The position numbers were made by a program, and so were the translations under genes. The notes below the pieces were generated by a model. That model was not told the origin of the DNA, ran no database searches, and was given only the letters and a program-made list of their open reading frames with translations. A stretch of DNA of 64,000 nt from the NCBI RefSeq assembly GCF_003259175.1, contig NZ_QGOK01000007.1:124001-188000 (forward strand), read 5' to 3'. The DNA is from Marinomonas shanghaiensis. Its GTDB lineage: Bacteria > Pseudomonadota > Gammaproteobacteria > Pseudomonadales > Marinomonadaceae. Positions 52,228 through 62,275 of this stretch are shown here, piece by piece. Numbering within the stretch: position 1 is the first letter of the stretch; every line of letters begins with the position of its first letter.

Positions 52228-53149
52228 GGCGTTTACCTCGCAATTCAGAGTACAAATAAGGAACCAAAATAGCCAACACGCAACCCAACATCACCATGGC
52301 AGAAGCCGAGCCTAAGCCAATTTGGCTACGGGTGAAGGTATAGGTATACATGAAGTTAGCAGGCAAGTCTGAAGCGTAGCCTGGTCCACCATTGGTTAAA
52401 GCGGCCACCAAGTCGAAGCTCTTAATCGCAATGTGTGACAACACCACTAAGGCACTGAAAAACACCGGTTTTAATGAGGGTAGAATAATACGACGATATG
52501 TCGTAAAGGTACTGGCTCCGTCTAGGTGAGCGGCTTTGATCAGGTCACCATCTACGCCGCGAAGACCAGCTAGAAAGAGTGCCATAACGAAGCCAGAGGC
52601 TTGCCAAACCGCGGCAATAACCAAACAGTAAACTACCATGTCAGGGTTAATCAGCCAGTCGAACTTGAAGTTCACGAAGCCAAAATCAACCATCATTTTT
52701 TCTAGGCCATTGGTCGGGTTAAGCAACCACTTCCAAGCAGTACCCGTTACGATAAAAGAAATGGCCATCGGGTAAAGGTAGATGGTACGGATTGCGCCTT
52801 CGGCACGAATTTTTTGGTCCAAGAAAATGGCAAGTGTTACGCCAAGGAACAAACAAATAAAGATAAACAACCCACCGAAAATGCCAAGGTTAGATAGGGC
52901 TACCATCCAGCGTTCGTTGTTGAAAAGGCGTTCGTATTGTTCGAAGCCGACAAAATTGTACGACGGCAACATACGCGAGCCAGTAAAAGACAGTACGGCT
53001 GTCCAAATCATATAGCCGTAGATGCACACCAAGGTAACCAGTACCGTTGGGGCCATGACGATTTTCGGCATCCAATCGGCCAAGCTTAGGCGCGCAGGAC
53101 GTCCTGACTGAGTCTGTCCTGACCCAGAATTGGCGGCTTTAGTGTTCAT
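52220..53149 (-). CDS. gtsB: Glucose-type ABC transporter permease GtsB
   Basis: 309 residues of the MalF/UgpA type without the large MalF loop. EAA loop IKAAHLDGASTFTTYRRIIL then PSLKPVFFSALV. Start gene of the permease pair. Order gtsA, gtsB, gtsC, gtsD with short gaps supports one operon. Confidence 0.9.
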   Translation of the reverse strand: MNTKAANSGSGQTQSGRPARLSLADWMPKIVMAPTVLVTLVCIYGYMIWTAVLSFTGSRMLPSYNFVGFEQYERLFNNERWMVALSNLGIFGGLFIFICLFLGVTLAIFLDQKIRAEGAIRTIYLYPMAISFIVTGTAWKWLLNPTNGLEKMMVDFGFVNFKFDWLINPDMVVYCLVIAAVWQASGFVMALFLAGLRGVDGDLIKAAHLDGASTFTTYRRIILPSLKPVFFSALVVLSHIAIKSFDLVAALTNGGPGYASDLPANFMYTYTFTRSQIGLGSASAMVMLGCVLAILVPYLYSELRGKRHE

Positions 53150-53245
53150 AGTTGATGCTTCACTATTTGGAGGTATTAAGAAGAGGTTGGTCAGAAGACC
53201 AACCTCGTATGCTTACTGCAAACAAGGGGTTTGCAGGGGTAGATC

Positions 53246-54493
53246 TTACATACTTGCTTTAACAGCGCGAGCTAGCTTGTCTACTGCTTCTTTAGAGGTC
53301 ATAGACTCGTCATTGAAGAAGTTAGTCACAACGTCAAAGATAGCGCCTTGAACCATTGAGTTCACTGCCATGCCGTGAGCCATACTTGGTACTAGGTTGC
53401 CTGTAGTAGAACTTGCTAGGAACGCATCCATAGAAGCGTGTGCACAAGTGTCAAATTTCTCACGTGGCATATTCAAGCGAACTGGAATAGAACCTTTGTT
53501 CAAGTTAAAGGTCTCTTGGAACTTTGGCTCAAGAATCAAACGAGCAAGGTCTTTTTGTGCCGCTTGTTTGTCTTTGCCGTCTACTTTGAACATGGCTAGA
53601 GAGTCGATGTTGAAAGTGAACGCGCCACTTGTGCCTGGTGCTGGGTAACAAACGTAATCGATGCCTGCTTTTTTGCCAGCAGCAGTGAATTCACCTTTCG
53701 CCCAGTCTCCCATGATTTGCATCGCTGCTTCACCATTGATAACCATAGAGGTTGCGACGTTCCAATCACGACCAGAGAAACCTGGATCAACGAATTCACG
53801 CATTTGTTTGAAAGTATCAAACACGTCAATCATGTCTTGGCTACGTAGAGTGGTGTCAGATAGGCCGATGAACGCACTGTTGTAGAAGCGAGCGCCCTTA
53901 GATAAGGCAATGGCTTCAAATAGCGTTGCGTCTTGCCAGTTTTGGCCACCGTGAGCAAGTGGAGTGAAACCAGCGGCTTTGATTTTTTTCGCTTCTACGA
54001 TGAACTGTTCCCATGTGGTTGGGATAGAAGCACCAGATTTACGGAATACTTCAGGGTTTGCCCACATCCAGTTAACACGGTGAACGTTGACAGGTGCCGC
54101 TACGTAGTGGCCGTCGTATTTCATTGTGTTACTAACGACTTGAGGAAGGATAACATCCCACTCGCCCGCTTTGGCAACATCATCTAGATTCGTTAGGAAC
54201 CCTAAATCACCCCATTCTTGAATGGTTGGGCCTTTGATTTGAGCCGCAGAAGGAGGGTTGCCAGAAATGGCACGAGATTTTAGAACGGTCATAGCAGATT
54301 CACCACCGCCACCTGCGACTGCGAAGTCTTTCCAAGTGTGGCCAGCGCCTACCATTTCTTCTTTAAGTACATTGATCGCAGCGGCTTCGCCACCTGATGT
54401 CCACCAATGTAGAACTTCTACTTCACCAGCCTGAGCGGTTGCGGCAGCTAGAGAAAGTGCAACTGTGGTTAAACCGAAAGCAATTTTTTTCAT
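53246..54493 (-). CDS. gtsA: Glucose-type periplasmic binding protein GtsA
   Basis: 415 residues with a signal peptide (KKIAFGLTTVALSLAAATAQ then A) ahead of EVEVLHWWTSGGEAAAINVL, the family-1 sugar-binding pattern seen in Pseudomonas GtsA. INGEAAMQIMGDWAKGEF and GSIPVRLNM are also typical. Start ATG 54493 with AAAGG upstream; an earlier ATG at 54526 adds an unrelated leader. Glucose or a related hexose is the likely ligand (inferred from GtsA and the GltR/GtrS genes). Confidence 0.9.
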   Translation of the reverse strand: MKKIAFGLTTVALSLAAATAQAGEVEVLHWWTSGGEAAAINVLKEEMVGAGHTWKDFAVAGGGGESAMTVLKSRAISGNPPSAAQIKGPTIQEWGDLGFLTNLDDVAKAGEWDVILPQVVSNTMKYDGHYVAAPVNVHRVNWMWANPEVFRKSGASIPTTWEQFIVEAKKIKAAGFTPLAHGGQNWQDATLFEAIALSKGARFYNSAFIGLSDTTLRSQDMIDVFDTFKQMREFVDPGFSGRDWNVATSMVINGEAAMQIMGDWAKGEFTAAGKKAGIDYVCYPAPGTSGAFTFNIDSLAMFKVDGKDKQAAQKDLARLILEPKFQETFNLNKGSIPVRLNMPREKFDTCAHASMDAFLASSTTGNLVPSMAHGMAVNSMVQGAIFDVVTNFFNDESMTSKEAVDKLARAVKASM

Positions 54494-54773
54494 GATAGTA
54501 ACCTTTGTTATTGTTATGTCGTCCAATCAAATACAGAAACTGTTTTGATGTTGCGTTATTTTCTATATCGACGTCGCCGTCTGATCAGTCAGTGTAAGCG
54601 CACGTTCGAGTGATAGAATTTAGCAAAGGATATGGCAAGAGAGGGTAAAATAGAGCAACCTATTGTAACAAAGTCTTGCAAGAGGGTTGTTTGCTTGATC
54701 ATTTCTTGCTTTTTAAATGACGATTTATTGCATCTTACCCTGAACAAAAAAACGCTTTTTATGTTTTAAATAC

Positions 54774-56243
54774 TCAGTGTCTTGGTAACCAGAGTTTGGC
54801 TTCTAAGCCTTGCTCTATATGGTTACTTAGGGTGACTTCACCACCGTGAGCGCGGGCAATATTTCGGGCAATACTGAGGCCCAACCCCATGCCTCCTGGG
54901 TGACCGGAATGATCGGGCGTCAGACGGGTATAAGGCTGAAAAACCTTGTCCATTTTATCAATCGGGATGCCGGGCCCCTGATCACAGATACGAATACAGA
55001 CTTCGTCTTCATCGTCTTCTATAAATACCGTGGCGGTTTTGCCGTAGTACAAGGCGTTGTCAACAAGGTTGCCCAGGCAGCGTTTAATCGCCAGCGGTTT
55101 GCCGATAAAAGGGTGTTTTAGTTCACCAGCGACCGTGAGCTTAGTATCGTGTAAATTAGCTGTAGACTGCATGTCCTTGAGCATTCTTGAAATGTTCACT
55201 TCGATGCGGTTTTCATGAATATCTGTCTCTTTTACGCTTTGAAGAGCCCCTTTTACCAACATGTCTAGATCTTCAAGATCTCGAATCATGGCGTCGCGTA
55301 TGTCATCTTCGTCTAGCATTTCAGCGCGAAGGCGGAGGCGAGTAATCGGGGTTTTTAGATCATGAGAAATGGAGGCAAAGAGCCGTTCCCTGTCATTGAG
55401 ATAACGCTGGATACGCCTTTGCATGTCGTTAAATGCTTTGGCGGTGTTACGCACTTCGATACTGCCCGCTTCCTTGATGGGTTTCCAATCGCCTTGACCA
55501 AACCGTTCTGCCGCTCTCGCCAATGTAGCGAGGGGGCGCGTTACACGTCTCAGCACAACAATACTGAGCAGCAACACGGTAATGACTGACATCGCCATGG
55601 AAAATAAGCGATCCTCACTCAGCGCGGAAGCTCCATCTAAAAAATACGGGTCCGGCATTAAGCTGGCGAGGTACAGCCAATCTTTATCGTTTATAGGGAT
55701 TTGAATGACGATAATAGGGGGAGTAAGCGGTTTTACCAATAAACTGTGATGCCCCCAGCGCTCCGGTAAGTCGACTAGGCGTGTATGGTTGTTAATAACG
55801 TGTAAATCATCGGGGCTGGAGAAGGCGATTTTGGCGTTATGAATGCCTAATTGTCTTATCAATGTGCCTTGCACTTCATTTTTGACAATGTCTTTGAGCG
55901 GCGAGTCCGGAATGTTGTTGATGCGAATCTCTTCTTTGTTGAGAGTGACAAAGAAGCGTGTTCCCCCCATGTCTTGTAATTGATCGATGACAATATGGCG
56001 ATAATTTGTTGGTAGGGATTTGAAATAACTGACGGTTGCCGCAATTCGAAAGGCCATGTGTTTGGAAACTTCACGAACGTTTTCTTCGGTATCGGATTCG
56101 AGTTGGCGTAGCCAAATGGTTGAGCTGATAAATTGGGCGCTGGCGACCCCCAGTGCCATGATGATCAAGATCTGTCCAGTCAGTGATTGCGACCAGCGTT
56201 TGAGGCGCGAGCCTTTGCTGGCGGACGTGTTAGTCGCGGACAT
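54774..56243 (-). CDS. Sensor histidine kinase, GtrS-type
   Basis: 489 residues. Two membrane helices flank a periplasmic domain (about 50-185), followed by a HAMP domain (RRVTRPLATLARAAERFGQG), H-box SHDLKTPITRLRLRAEM, N-box NLVDNALYYG, and G-boxes DQGPGIP and GGMGLGLSIARNI. It overlaps the response regulator gene by 14 bases and precedes gtsABCD, as GtrS and GltR do in Pseudomonas, where they control glucose uptake. An upstream start (56261) is less likely. Confidence 0.85.
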   Translation of the reverse strand: MSATNTSASKGSRLKRWSQSLTGQILIIMALGVASAQFISSTIWLRQLESDTEENVREVSKHMAFRIAATVSYFKSLPTNYRHIVIDQLQDMGGTRFFVTLNKEEIRINNIPDSPLKDIVKNEVQGTLIRQLGIHNAKIAFSSPDDLHVINNHTRLVDLPERWGHHSLLVKPLTPPIIVIQIPINDKDWLYLASLMPDPYFLDGASALSEDRLFSMAMSVITVLLLSIVVLRRVTRPLATLARAAERFGQGDWKPIKEAGSIEVRNTAKAFNDMQRRIQRYLNDRERLFASISHDLKTPITRLRLRAEMLDEDDIRDAMIRDLEDLDMLVKGALQSVKETDIHENRIEVNISRMLKDMQSTANLHDTKLTVAGELKHPFIGKPLAIKRCLGNLVDNALYYGKTATVFIEDDEDEVCIRICDQGPGIPIDKMDKVFQPYTRLTPDHSGHPGGMGLGLSIARNIARAHGGEVTLSNHIEQGLEAKLWLPRH

Positions 56244-56967
56244 CGCTAATGGCTTCCACACTGGCGGTTAAAATATAGCCTTGACCGCGAATGGTTTTAA
56301 TCAACTGTGGTTGACGAGCGTCTTCACGCAGACGTTGGCGTAAACGGCTAACATGGACATCGATAAAACGATCCAGTGGTGCACTGTCTCGCCCGCGGGT
56401 ATTTTCAGCAATGATTTCGCGCGTAAGCACCGCTCCTGGGTTGGTTAAGAACAACATCAAAAGGTTGTAATCAGCGCCAGATAGTGATTCTTTTTCCGCT
56501 TTAAAGTGTAATTCTCGTGAAAGGGTGTCTAGGGTAAATTGTGCGAAGCGATAAAAACGGTGGGCAACAGGAGCGATGTCGACGACTTCGCTGTGTTCCA
56601 TGCGTCTTAAGATTGCTTTAATACGAGCCAATAATTCTCGAGGATTAAAGGGTTTGGCAAGATAATCGTCGGCACCGATTTCTAGACCAATAATACGGTC
56701 CATTTCATCGGAATTGGCCGTTAACATAATAACAGGGACTTGCGACTGCGCCCTGAGCGAACGGCAGACGGCAAAGCCATCTTGACCAGGCAACATGATA
56801 TCTAAAATCACCAGATCGACTTCTTGTTCAGCGCGAAAATCCGCCAAAAAGGCTTCGCCTGAATCGGCGGTTAACACCGTAAATTGGTGTTTTTCTAAGT
56901 AAGTCTTGAGCAGTATACGAATCTCATCGTCATCGTCTACAACATAGAGGCGTTTAGCTTTGGTCAT
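56230..56967 (-). CDS. gltR: OmpR-family response regulator, GltR-like
   Basis: 245 residues from ATG 56967 (a longer frame to 57030 adds an unrelated leader). Receiver domain: VVDDDDEI, phospho-acceptor in LVILDIMLPGQDGF, switch IMLTANSDEMD, YLAKPFNPREL. Winged-helix DNA-binding domain ends with RFIDVHVSRLRQRLREDARQ. Adjacent to the kinase and to gtsA; the GltR name depends on this context. Likely activates the glucose transporter. Confidence 0.85.
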   Translation of the reverse strand: MTKAKRLYVVDDDDEIRILLKTYLEKHQFTVLTADSGEAFLADFRAEQEVDLVILDIMLPGQDGFAVCRSLRAQSQVPVIMLTANSDEMDRIIGLEIGADDYLAKPFNPRELLARIKAILRRMEHSEVVDIAPVAHRFYRFAQFTLDTLSRELHFKAEKESLSGADYNLLMLFLTNPGAVLTREIIAENTRGRDSAPLDRFIDVHVSRLRQRLREDARQPQLIKTIRGQGYILTASVEAISDVRD

Positions 56968-57087
56968 TCTCTTGCTCAATCTCAATGATGGTTGGTGTAA
57001 GGAATGTAATGAAAGCATGGAGTCTAGCAAGAAAGTGTCGGTGAACCAATTGTCATCTGAATCTATGACAAAGTGTGCTTTAAATAA

Positions 57088-57103
57088 ATTAAATTGATTT
57101 AAT
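57088..57103 (+). promoter_or_regulatory. Palindrome between gltR and fructokinase
   Basis: ATTAAATTGATTTAAT, with 7-base arms around TG, in the 204-base divergent gap. It is a candidate operator, 68 bases before the fructokinase start; the regulator is unknown. Confidence 0.45.
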
Positions 57104-57171
57104 ATTTTTCCCCCTGCATAATTTTTCGACTAATCTTTTTCCTATCTTCGATTCACAAAGAGAACAGAGCA

Positions 57172-58140
57172 ATGACAACAAAAGTAATGGCGTTCGGTGA
57201 AGCCTTAATTGATTTTCTTTCTAATGGTGCCACGCAAGCTGGCGAGCTTGAATCCTTTACCAAGTTTCCTGGTGGTGCGCCAGCAAACGTGGCTGTCGCG
57301 GTTGCGCGCTTGGGTGGCAATAGTCATTTTGTGGGTCAAGTGGGCGATGATGCATTTGGTCATTTCTTAAAAGCTTCCCTTGATAGTTATGGCGTAAACA
57401 CCAGCAATATGTTGATGACTAAGGAAGCGAAAACGGCTCTAGCATTCGTAAGTTTGGACCAAACAGGTGAGCGTAGTTTTGAGTTTTACCGCAGCCCTTC
57501 TGCGGATATTTTGTTTAAAGAGGCCGATTTTGATGCCGCTTGGTTCGCAGGAAAAGGCGTTTTTCATACCTGCTCTAATACCTTAACGGACGCTGAGATC
57601 ACCAAAGCGACGCTCGCCGGTGTGAGCATGGCGCGAGCCGCCAACTGGATCGTGAGTATCGATGTAAACTTACGGATGAACCTGTGGCCAAATGGGCAGG
57701 TGGATACTAAGCGTGTGATTGACTGGATGCAAAGTGGTGATGTGGTCAAAGCCAGTCTTGAGGAGCTTGCTGTTTTGGCGGCGGATCCGTTTGCTTTAAT
57801 CGATGAATCTTTGGCCGCTGGTGTCACCTTGTTTGTATTAACCGACGGCGCCAACCCCATTCGCTTCTATACCGCCGCTCATGGTGAGGGTGAAGTGATC
57901 ACGCCTAAAGTAGAAGTAAAAGATACTACCGCTGCGGGTGACGCTTTTGTGGGTGGCTTACTGTATAAATTGGCAGAACAAGGCGGCGATCAGGCTTCTC
58001 TATCGGCGCTATCACAAACGCAATTGGTTGATATTGTTCGTTTTGCTGCCGCTTGTGGGGCGGACTCTGTGACGAAATTAGGCGCTTATCCTTCTCTGCC
58101 TACGTTAAATGAAGCACAGGCGCAATTAAGCCGTTTTTAA
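57172..58140 (+). CDS. scrK: Fructokinase (PfkB family)
   Basis: 322 residues. PfkB motif 1 FPGGAPANVAVAVARLGG and motif 2 DTTAAGDAFVGGLLYKL with the catalytic aspartate. EALIDFLS at the start and SIDVNLRMNLWP are typical of fructokinases. RBS GAACAGAGCA is weak. It lies upstream of an alpha-glucoside uptake operon; phosphorylating fructose from sucrose fits, but is inferred. Confidence 0.9.
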   Translation: MTTKVMAFGEALIDFLSNGATQAGELESFTKFPGGAPANVAVAVARLGGNSHFVGQVGDDAFGHFLKASLDSYGVNTSNMLMTKEAKTALAFVSLDQTGERSFEFYRSPSADILFKEADFDAAWFAGKGVFHTCSNTLTDAEITKATLAGVSMARAANWIVSIDVNLRMNLWPNGQVDTKRVIDWMQSGDVVKASLEELAVLAADPFALIDESLAAGVTLFVLTDGANPIRFYTAAHGEGEVITPKVEVKDTTAAGDAFVGGLLYKLAEQGGDQASLSALSQTQLVDIVRFAAACGADSVTKLGAYPSLPTLNEAQAQLSRF

Positions 58141-58210
58141 CCCGTAGCGTCTAGAAAGCGCCTTTGAGTTAAACGGTTAAGAAAATATTTAGTGGCTTTA
58201 AAGTCAGTCG

Positions 58211-58236
58211 AAAGCGCGGCAGTACCGCGCTTTTTT
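58211..58236 (+). terminator. Terminator after fructokinase
   Basis: Stem AAAGCGCGG/CCGCGCTTT with a 5-base loop and a run of six T (58231-58236). Confidence 0.85.
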
Positions 58237-58582
58237 CATACATAAAATGTGCATTAAAAATGCAAATTTGATGTATGAAAAGCAGGTTTTTTGTGTACTT
58301 TTTTGCGAATAACCTACTGAATTTAGTATAAAAAACCTTTTCTGTTGGTTTTTTATACGGATCACCCTTATCAAATAAGATTCGCATTTTGGCGAAGACC
58401 TACTAAATTTAAAAAATAATTAAGTCAATATTAAGGAGTCTGAGCCCTTGAAGGGCGGGTTTTCTTTGTGAATAATCAAATTTCTTCTTAATCCTTATAG
58501 AAGACATGTTTACCTTGTTTCGACCTCTGATAATAAAAACAAAGGCGTGCTATGGGTTTCCCAAGCGAGCCTGTAAGGAGCA
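58237..58582. promoter_or_regulatory. 346-base control region of the agl operon
   Basis: AT-rich, with a short palindrome GCCCTTGAAGGGC (about 58443-58458) and a TAAGGAGCA ribosome binding site just before aglE. No named operator can be assigned; catabolite or sugar-specific control is expected. Confidence 0.4.
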
Positions 58583-59938
58583 ATGATGAAAAAATCTCTA
58601 TTGTCTGTGGCAGTCGCCCTGACACTTTCCGCAAATGCTGTGCACGCAGCCGACCTCTTATTTACACCAGGTGAAGATTCTCGTTTTAGTTGGAGCAGCT
58701 ATGAGGCTCTAAAATCCGTTAATTTATCTGGTGAGACGGTTTCTGTTTTCGGTCCTTGGATGGGCGATGAAAAAACCAACTTCGAGCGAGTTATTGCTTA
58801 CTTTGAAAAAGCCACGGGCGCAAAGGTCAATTACGCTGGCTCAGATTCTTTTGAGCAACAGATAGTGATTGACGCTCAAGCGGGCAGTGCTCCAAACGTT
58901 TCGGTCTTTCCGCAACCAGGTTTAGCGGCAGATTTGGCCGCTAAAGGCTTTATCAGTCCGCTTAGCGACACGGTAAAAAATGCCGTGGTAAAAGATTATG
59001 CGGCGGGTCAGTCATGGGTCGACCTTGCGACCTTTAAAAACCAGAAAGGGCAAGACGATTTCTATGGTGTTTTTTATCGCGCTGATTTGAAATCGCTGGT
59101 TTGGTATTCGCCCGATAACTTCGCTGATGCGGGCTATGACGTGCCTGAAACCATGGAAGATCTAAAAGCCTTAACAGAACAGATTGTTGCTGATGGCGGA
59201 ACGCCTTGGTGTATTGGTCTGGGTTCTGGTGCGGCAACGGGTTGGCCTGCTACCGATTGGGTAGAAGATTTGCTTCTTCGTACTCAGCCAGCGTCTGTTT
59301 ATGATGGCTGGGTCACCAATGAGATTAAATTTGATGACCCACGTGTTGTGGGTGCGATTGAAGAATTTGGTTGGTTCGCACGCAATGATAAGTTTGTTGA
59401 TGGTGGCGCAGGCGCGGTTTCTTCTACAGATTTTCGTGATAGTCCAAAAGGCCTATTCCAATCGCCTCCTAAATGTTACTTGCATCGCCAAGCATCTTTT
59501 ATCCCAGCTTTCTTTCCAGAAGGTACTAAGCTTGGCCTAGATGCGGACTTCTTCTACTTCCCATCTTATGCGTCTAAAGATTTGGGTAACCCAGTTTTGG
59601 GTGCGGGTACCTTGATGAGTATCACCAATGATTCGAAAGGGGCGCGTGCCTTTATTGATTTCATTCGTTCACCCATTGCTCATGAATTGTGGATGGCTCA
59701 AACGGGCTTCTTGTCTGCACACTTAGGTGCAAATCCTGAGTTGTATTCAAGTGATGCTGCGAAGAAACAAGGTGAAATCTTACGTTATGCAACGACTTTC
59801 CGTTTCGATGGGTCTGATTTGATGCCTGGCAAGATCGGCGCAGGCTCTTTCTGGACCGGTATGGTGGATTACACGGGCGGTAAAGATGCCAAAGAAGTGG
59901 CTCGTGATATTCAAAAAACATGGGATGCTTTGAAGTAA
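58583..59938 (+). CDS. aglE: Alpha-glucoside periplasmic binding protein AglE
   Basis: 451 residues with signal peptide KKSLLSVAVALTLSANAVHA. Family-1 sugar binding protein; FSWSSYEALKSV and VSVFGPWMGDEKTNFERVI resemble AglE of Sinorhizobium. SQ regions GSDSFEQQIVIDAQAGSAPN and FQSPPKCYLHRQASFIPAFF complete the match. First gene of aglE-aglF-aglG-aglK with an alpha-glucosidase following, so sucrose, trehalose or maltose are likely ligands. Two adjacent ATG codons could be the start. Confidence 0.88.
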   Translation: MMKKSLLSVAVALTLSANAVHAADLLFTPGEDSRFSWSSYEALKSVNLSGETVSVFGPWMGDEKTNFERVIAYFEKATGAKVNYAGSDSFEQQIVIDAQAGSAPNVSVFPQPGLAADLAAKGFISPLSDTVKNAVVKDYAAGQSWVDLATFKNQKGQDDFYGVFYRADLKSLVWYSPDNFADAGYDVPETMEDLKALTEQIVADGGTPWCIGLGSGAATGWPATDWVEDLLLRTQPASVYDGWVTNEIKFDDPRVVGAIEEFGWFARNDKFVDGGAGAVSSTDFRDSPKGLFQSPPKCYLHRQASFIPAFFPEGTKLGLDADFFYFPSYASKDLGNPVLGAGTLMSITNDSKGARAFIDFIRSPIAHELWMAQTGFLSAHLGANPELYSSDAAKKQGEILRYATTFRFDGSDLMPGKIGAGSFWTGMVDYTGGKDAKEVARDIQKTWDALK

Positions 59939-59946
59939 TACTTTTT

Positions 59947-59987
59947 AAAGCCCCTAAGCGAATCTGTGCTTAGGGGCTTTGTTTTTT
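59947..59987 (+). terminator. Attenuator-type terminator between aglE and aglF
   Basis: 13-base stem AAAGCCCCTAAGC/GCTTAGGGGCTTT followed by GTTTTTT. Partial read-through would give less permease than binding protein. Confidence 0.8.
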
Positions 59988-60053
59988 ATTGCCAAATAAG
60001 TATGAGTAACCCGAGGGGTTATCTCATGCGCTGTACGTATTTTTGGAGATTCT

Positions 60054-61064
60054 ATGGCCCAGCTCGCTTCCGCGTTAGTGACCATGATTTTGGGTGTATT
60101 GGGATGTGCTGTCTATTTTTATGGCTCCAACATTCTTCTAGACAAAATTTTCCCGACGAAAAATCGCCCTGCACAACAAGTCGCTAGTAACCTACGCATT
60201 GCTAACAGTATTCGTCCTTGGTTGTTTCTCGGCCCTGCCGTGTTACTGCTGACGTTTTATCTTTTTTACCCCGTGATCGACTCCATTCGCTTGTCTTTTT
60301 TCGACCGCAGTGGTGAAGAATTCGTCGGCCTGTCTAATTACACGTGGTTATTTGGCAGTGATGAGTTCTTCGAATCCTTCCGAAATAATATGTTGTGGTT
60401 GATTGTTGTACCGACCGCTGCGACCTTTTTTGGTTTGATTATTGCGACCATGACGGATCGTATTTGGTGGGGCAATATTGCGAAAAGCTTGATCTTTATG
60501 CCCATGGCGATCTCGTTTATTGGTGCGTCGGTCATTTGGAAATTTATCTACGATTATCGTAGTGGTGGCGATGCACAAATCGGTTTGTTAAATGCCATTG
60601 TGGTGTTTTTTGGCGGCGAGCCGCAGAACTGGATCACTATCCCTTTCTGGAATAATTTCTTTTTGATGATCATTTTAGTCTGGATCCAAACGGGTTTTGC
60701 TATGGTGATTTTATCAGCGGCATTACGTGGTATTCCTGATGAAACCATTGAGGCAGCGGTACTTGATGGGGCAAATGGTTTACAAATTTTCTTTAAAATT
60801 ATGGTGCCACAAATTTGGGGAACCATTGCGGTCGTATGGACGACCATTACCATACTCGTACTGAAAGTCTTTGATATTGTATTGGCGATGACGAATGGCC
60901 AATGGGACACACAAGTATTAGCCAATCAGATGTTTGATTGGATGTTCCGCGGCGGCGGTGATTTTGGTCGTGGTGCGGTTATTGCTATTGTTATTATGGT
61001 ATTGGTGATTCCAATTATGGTGTGGAATATTAAGCGTGCAAATGCAGAAATGGAGGGGCGCTAA
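60054..61064 (+). CDS. aglF: Alpha-glucoside ABC transporter permease AglF
   Basis: 336 residues. An N-terminal pair of helices precedes the standard permease domain. EAA loop IEAAVLDGANGLQIFFKIMV then PQIWGTIAVVW. FDIVLAMTNGQWDTQVLANQ is typical of AglF. RBS TTTGGAGA. The longer N-terminal part is usual for this subgroup. Confidence 0.88.
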   Translation: MAQLASALVTMILGVLGCAVYFYGSNILLDKIFPTKNRPAQQVASNLRIANSIRPWLFLGPAVLLLTFYLFYPVIDSIRLSFFDRSGEEFVGLSNYTWLFGSDEFFESFRNNMLWLIVVPTAATFFGLIIATMTDRIWWGNIAKSLIFMPMAISFIGASVIWKFIYDYRSGGDAQIGLLNAIVVFFGGEPQNWITIPFWNNFFLMIILVWIQTGFAMVILSAALRGIPDETIEAAVLDGANGLQIFFKIMVPQIWGTIAVVWTTITILVLKVFDIVLAMTNGQWDTQVLANQMFDWMFRGGGDFGRGAVIAIVIMVLVIPIMVWNIKRANAEMEGR

Positions 61065-61065
61065 T

Positions 61066-62205
61066 ATGATTGCATCTTCGAAACGATCCCCATTGACTTA
61101 TTTGGTTCATGCCACTGTGTTGTTTTTAGTGGTGATCTGGACCATTCCAACAGCGGGTTTGTTTATATCCTCCATTCGAGACAAAGATCAATTATCTGTA
61201 TCGGGTTGGTGGACGGCGCTGTCAACGTCAGAGCAGCTGATTATTGCCCGAGCGAACGACCCTAAGACACAGGTCCAAGAAGGGGATCAGTATGTCATTC
61301 GCGGTAATATTTTAGAGGGCTCTTCTGGTTCTGTGTCGAAGTTTGGTTTTAGCTCTTTGGAACCAGAAGCCTTTGAAGCTGGTACGGTGGCCGACCTTAG
61401 AAAAGGTCAGACGCTTCAGGTAATGGAGAATGGTGACTACGCGTTTTCTTCTCCGTCGCCATGGGAGGGACGCAGCCAGCGGATATTCTATACCGCGGAG
61501 ATTCCACCTCGTTTTACCTTGGATAATTACCGGGAAGTTTTGAGTACGGAAGGGTTAGGCAAGTCCTTTATTAACTCTTTAACCGTGACGATACCGGCAA
61601 CCATCATTCCTATTCTGGTGGCAGCGTTTGCGGCTTATGCGTTGGCTTGGATGCGATTTCCTGGTAGGGCGTTGTTGGTCGCGGCGGTTGTGGGCTTATT
61701 GGTTGTGCCTTTGCAGATGTCCTTGATTCCGTTGTTAAAAAGCTACAACTTGATTGGTGAGTTTTTTGGTGTGGGCTCAAAAACCTATGTCGGTATCTGG
61801 CTGGCTCATACGGGCTTTGGTTTGCCTTTGGCGATTTATTTACTACGCAACTACATTGCTGGGTTACCGGGTGAAATTATTGAATCTGCTCGTGTGGATG
61901 GTGCCTCAGACTTTGATATTTTCCGTAAGATTATTTTGCCTTTGTCTTTCCCTGCATTGGCGTCATTTGCTATTTTCCAGTTCTTGTGGGTCTGGAATGA
62001 CTTGTTGATCGCCATGGTGTTTCTTGGCAACAACGAAGAGCATTTGGTGTTAACCGGGCAGTTGCGTGAGCTATTAGGTTCTCGTGGTGGTAACTGGGAA
62101 ATTCTGACGGCGTCCGCCTTTATTACCATCATTATTCCTTTGTGTGTCTTCTTTAGTTTGCAGCGTTACTTAGTGCGCGGCTTGCTAGCAGGCTCTGTGA
62201 AATAA
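61066..62205 (+). CDS. aglG: Alpha-glucoside ABC transporter permease AglG
   Basis: 379 residues. The large periplasmic insert (about 50-150, GNILEGSSGSVSKFGF) between the first two helices is characteristic of AglG. EAA loop IESARVDGASDFDIFRKIIL then PLSFPALASF. Start ATG 61066, with GGAGGGG upstream, one base after the aglF stop; an earlier frame at 61036 is not needed. Confidence 0.88.
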   Translation: MIASSKRSPLTYLVHATVLFLVVIWTIPTAGLFISSIRDKDQLSVSGWWTALSTSEQLIIARANDPKTQVQEGDQYVIRGNILEGSSGSVSKFGFSSLEPEAFEAGTVADLRKGQTLQVMENGDYAFSSPSPWEGRSQRIFYTAEIPPRFTLDNYREVLSTEGLGKSFINSLTVTIPATIIPILVAAFAAYALAWMRFPGRALLVAAVVGLLVVPLQMSLIPLLKSYNLIGEFFGVGSKTYVGIWLAHTGFGLPLAIYLLRNYIAGLPGEIIESARVDGASDFDIFRKIILPLSFPALASFAIFQFLWVWNDLLIAMVFLGNNEEHLVLTGQLRELLGSRGGNWEILTASAFITIIIPLCVFFSLQRYLVRGLLAGSVK

Positions 62206-62275
62206 CATCACCTATGTGAGTGGGTTGAGCGAGCTCCTCACTCAAGGTCAGTATTTAGATTGAGGCAATTGAATC

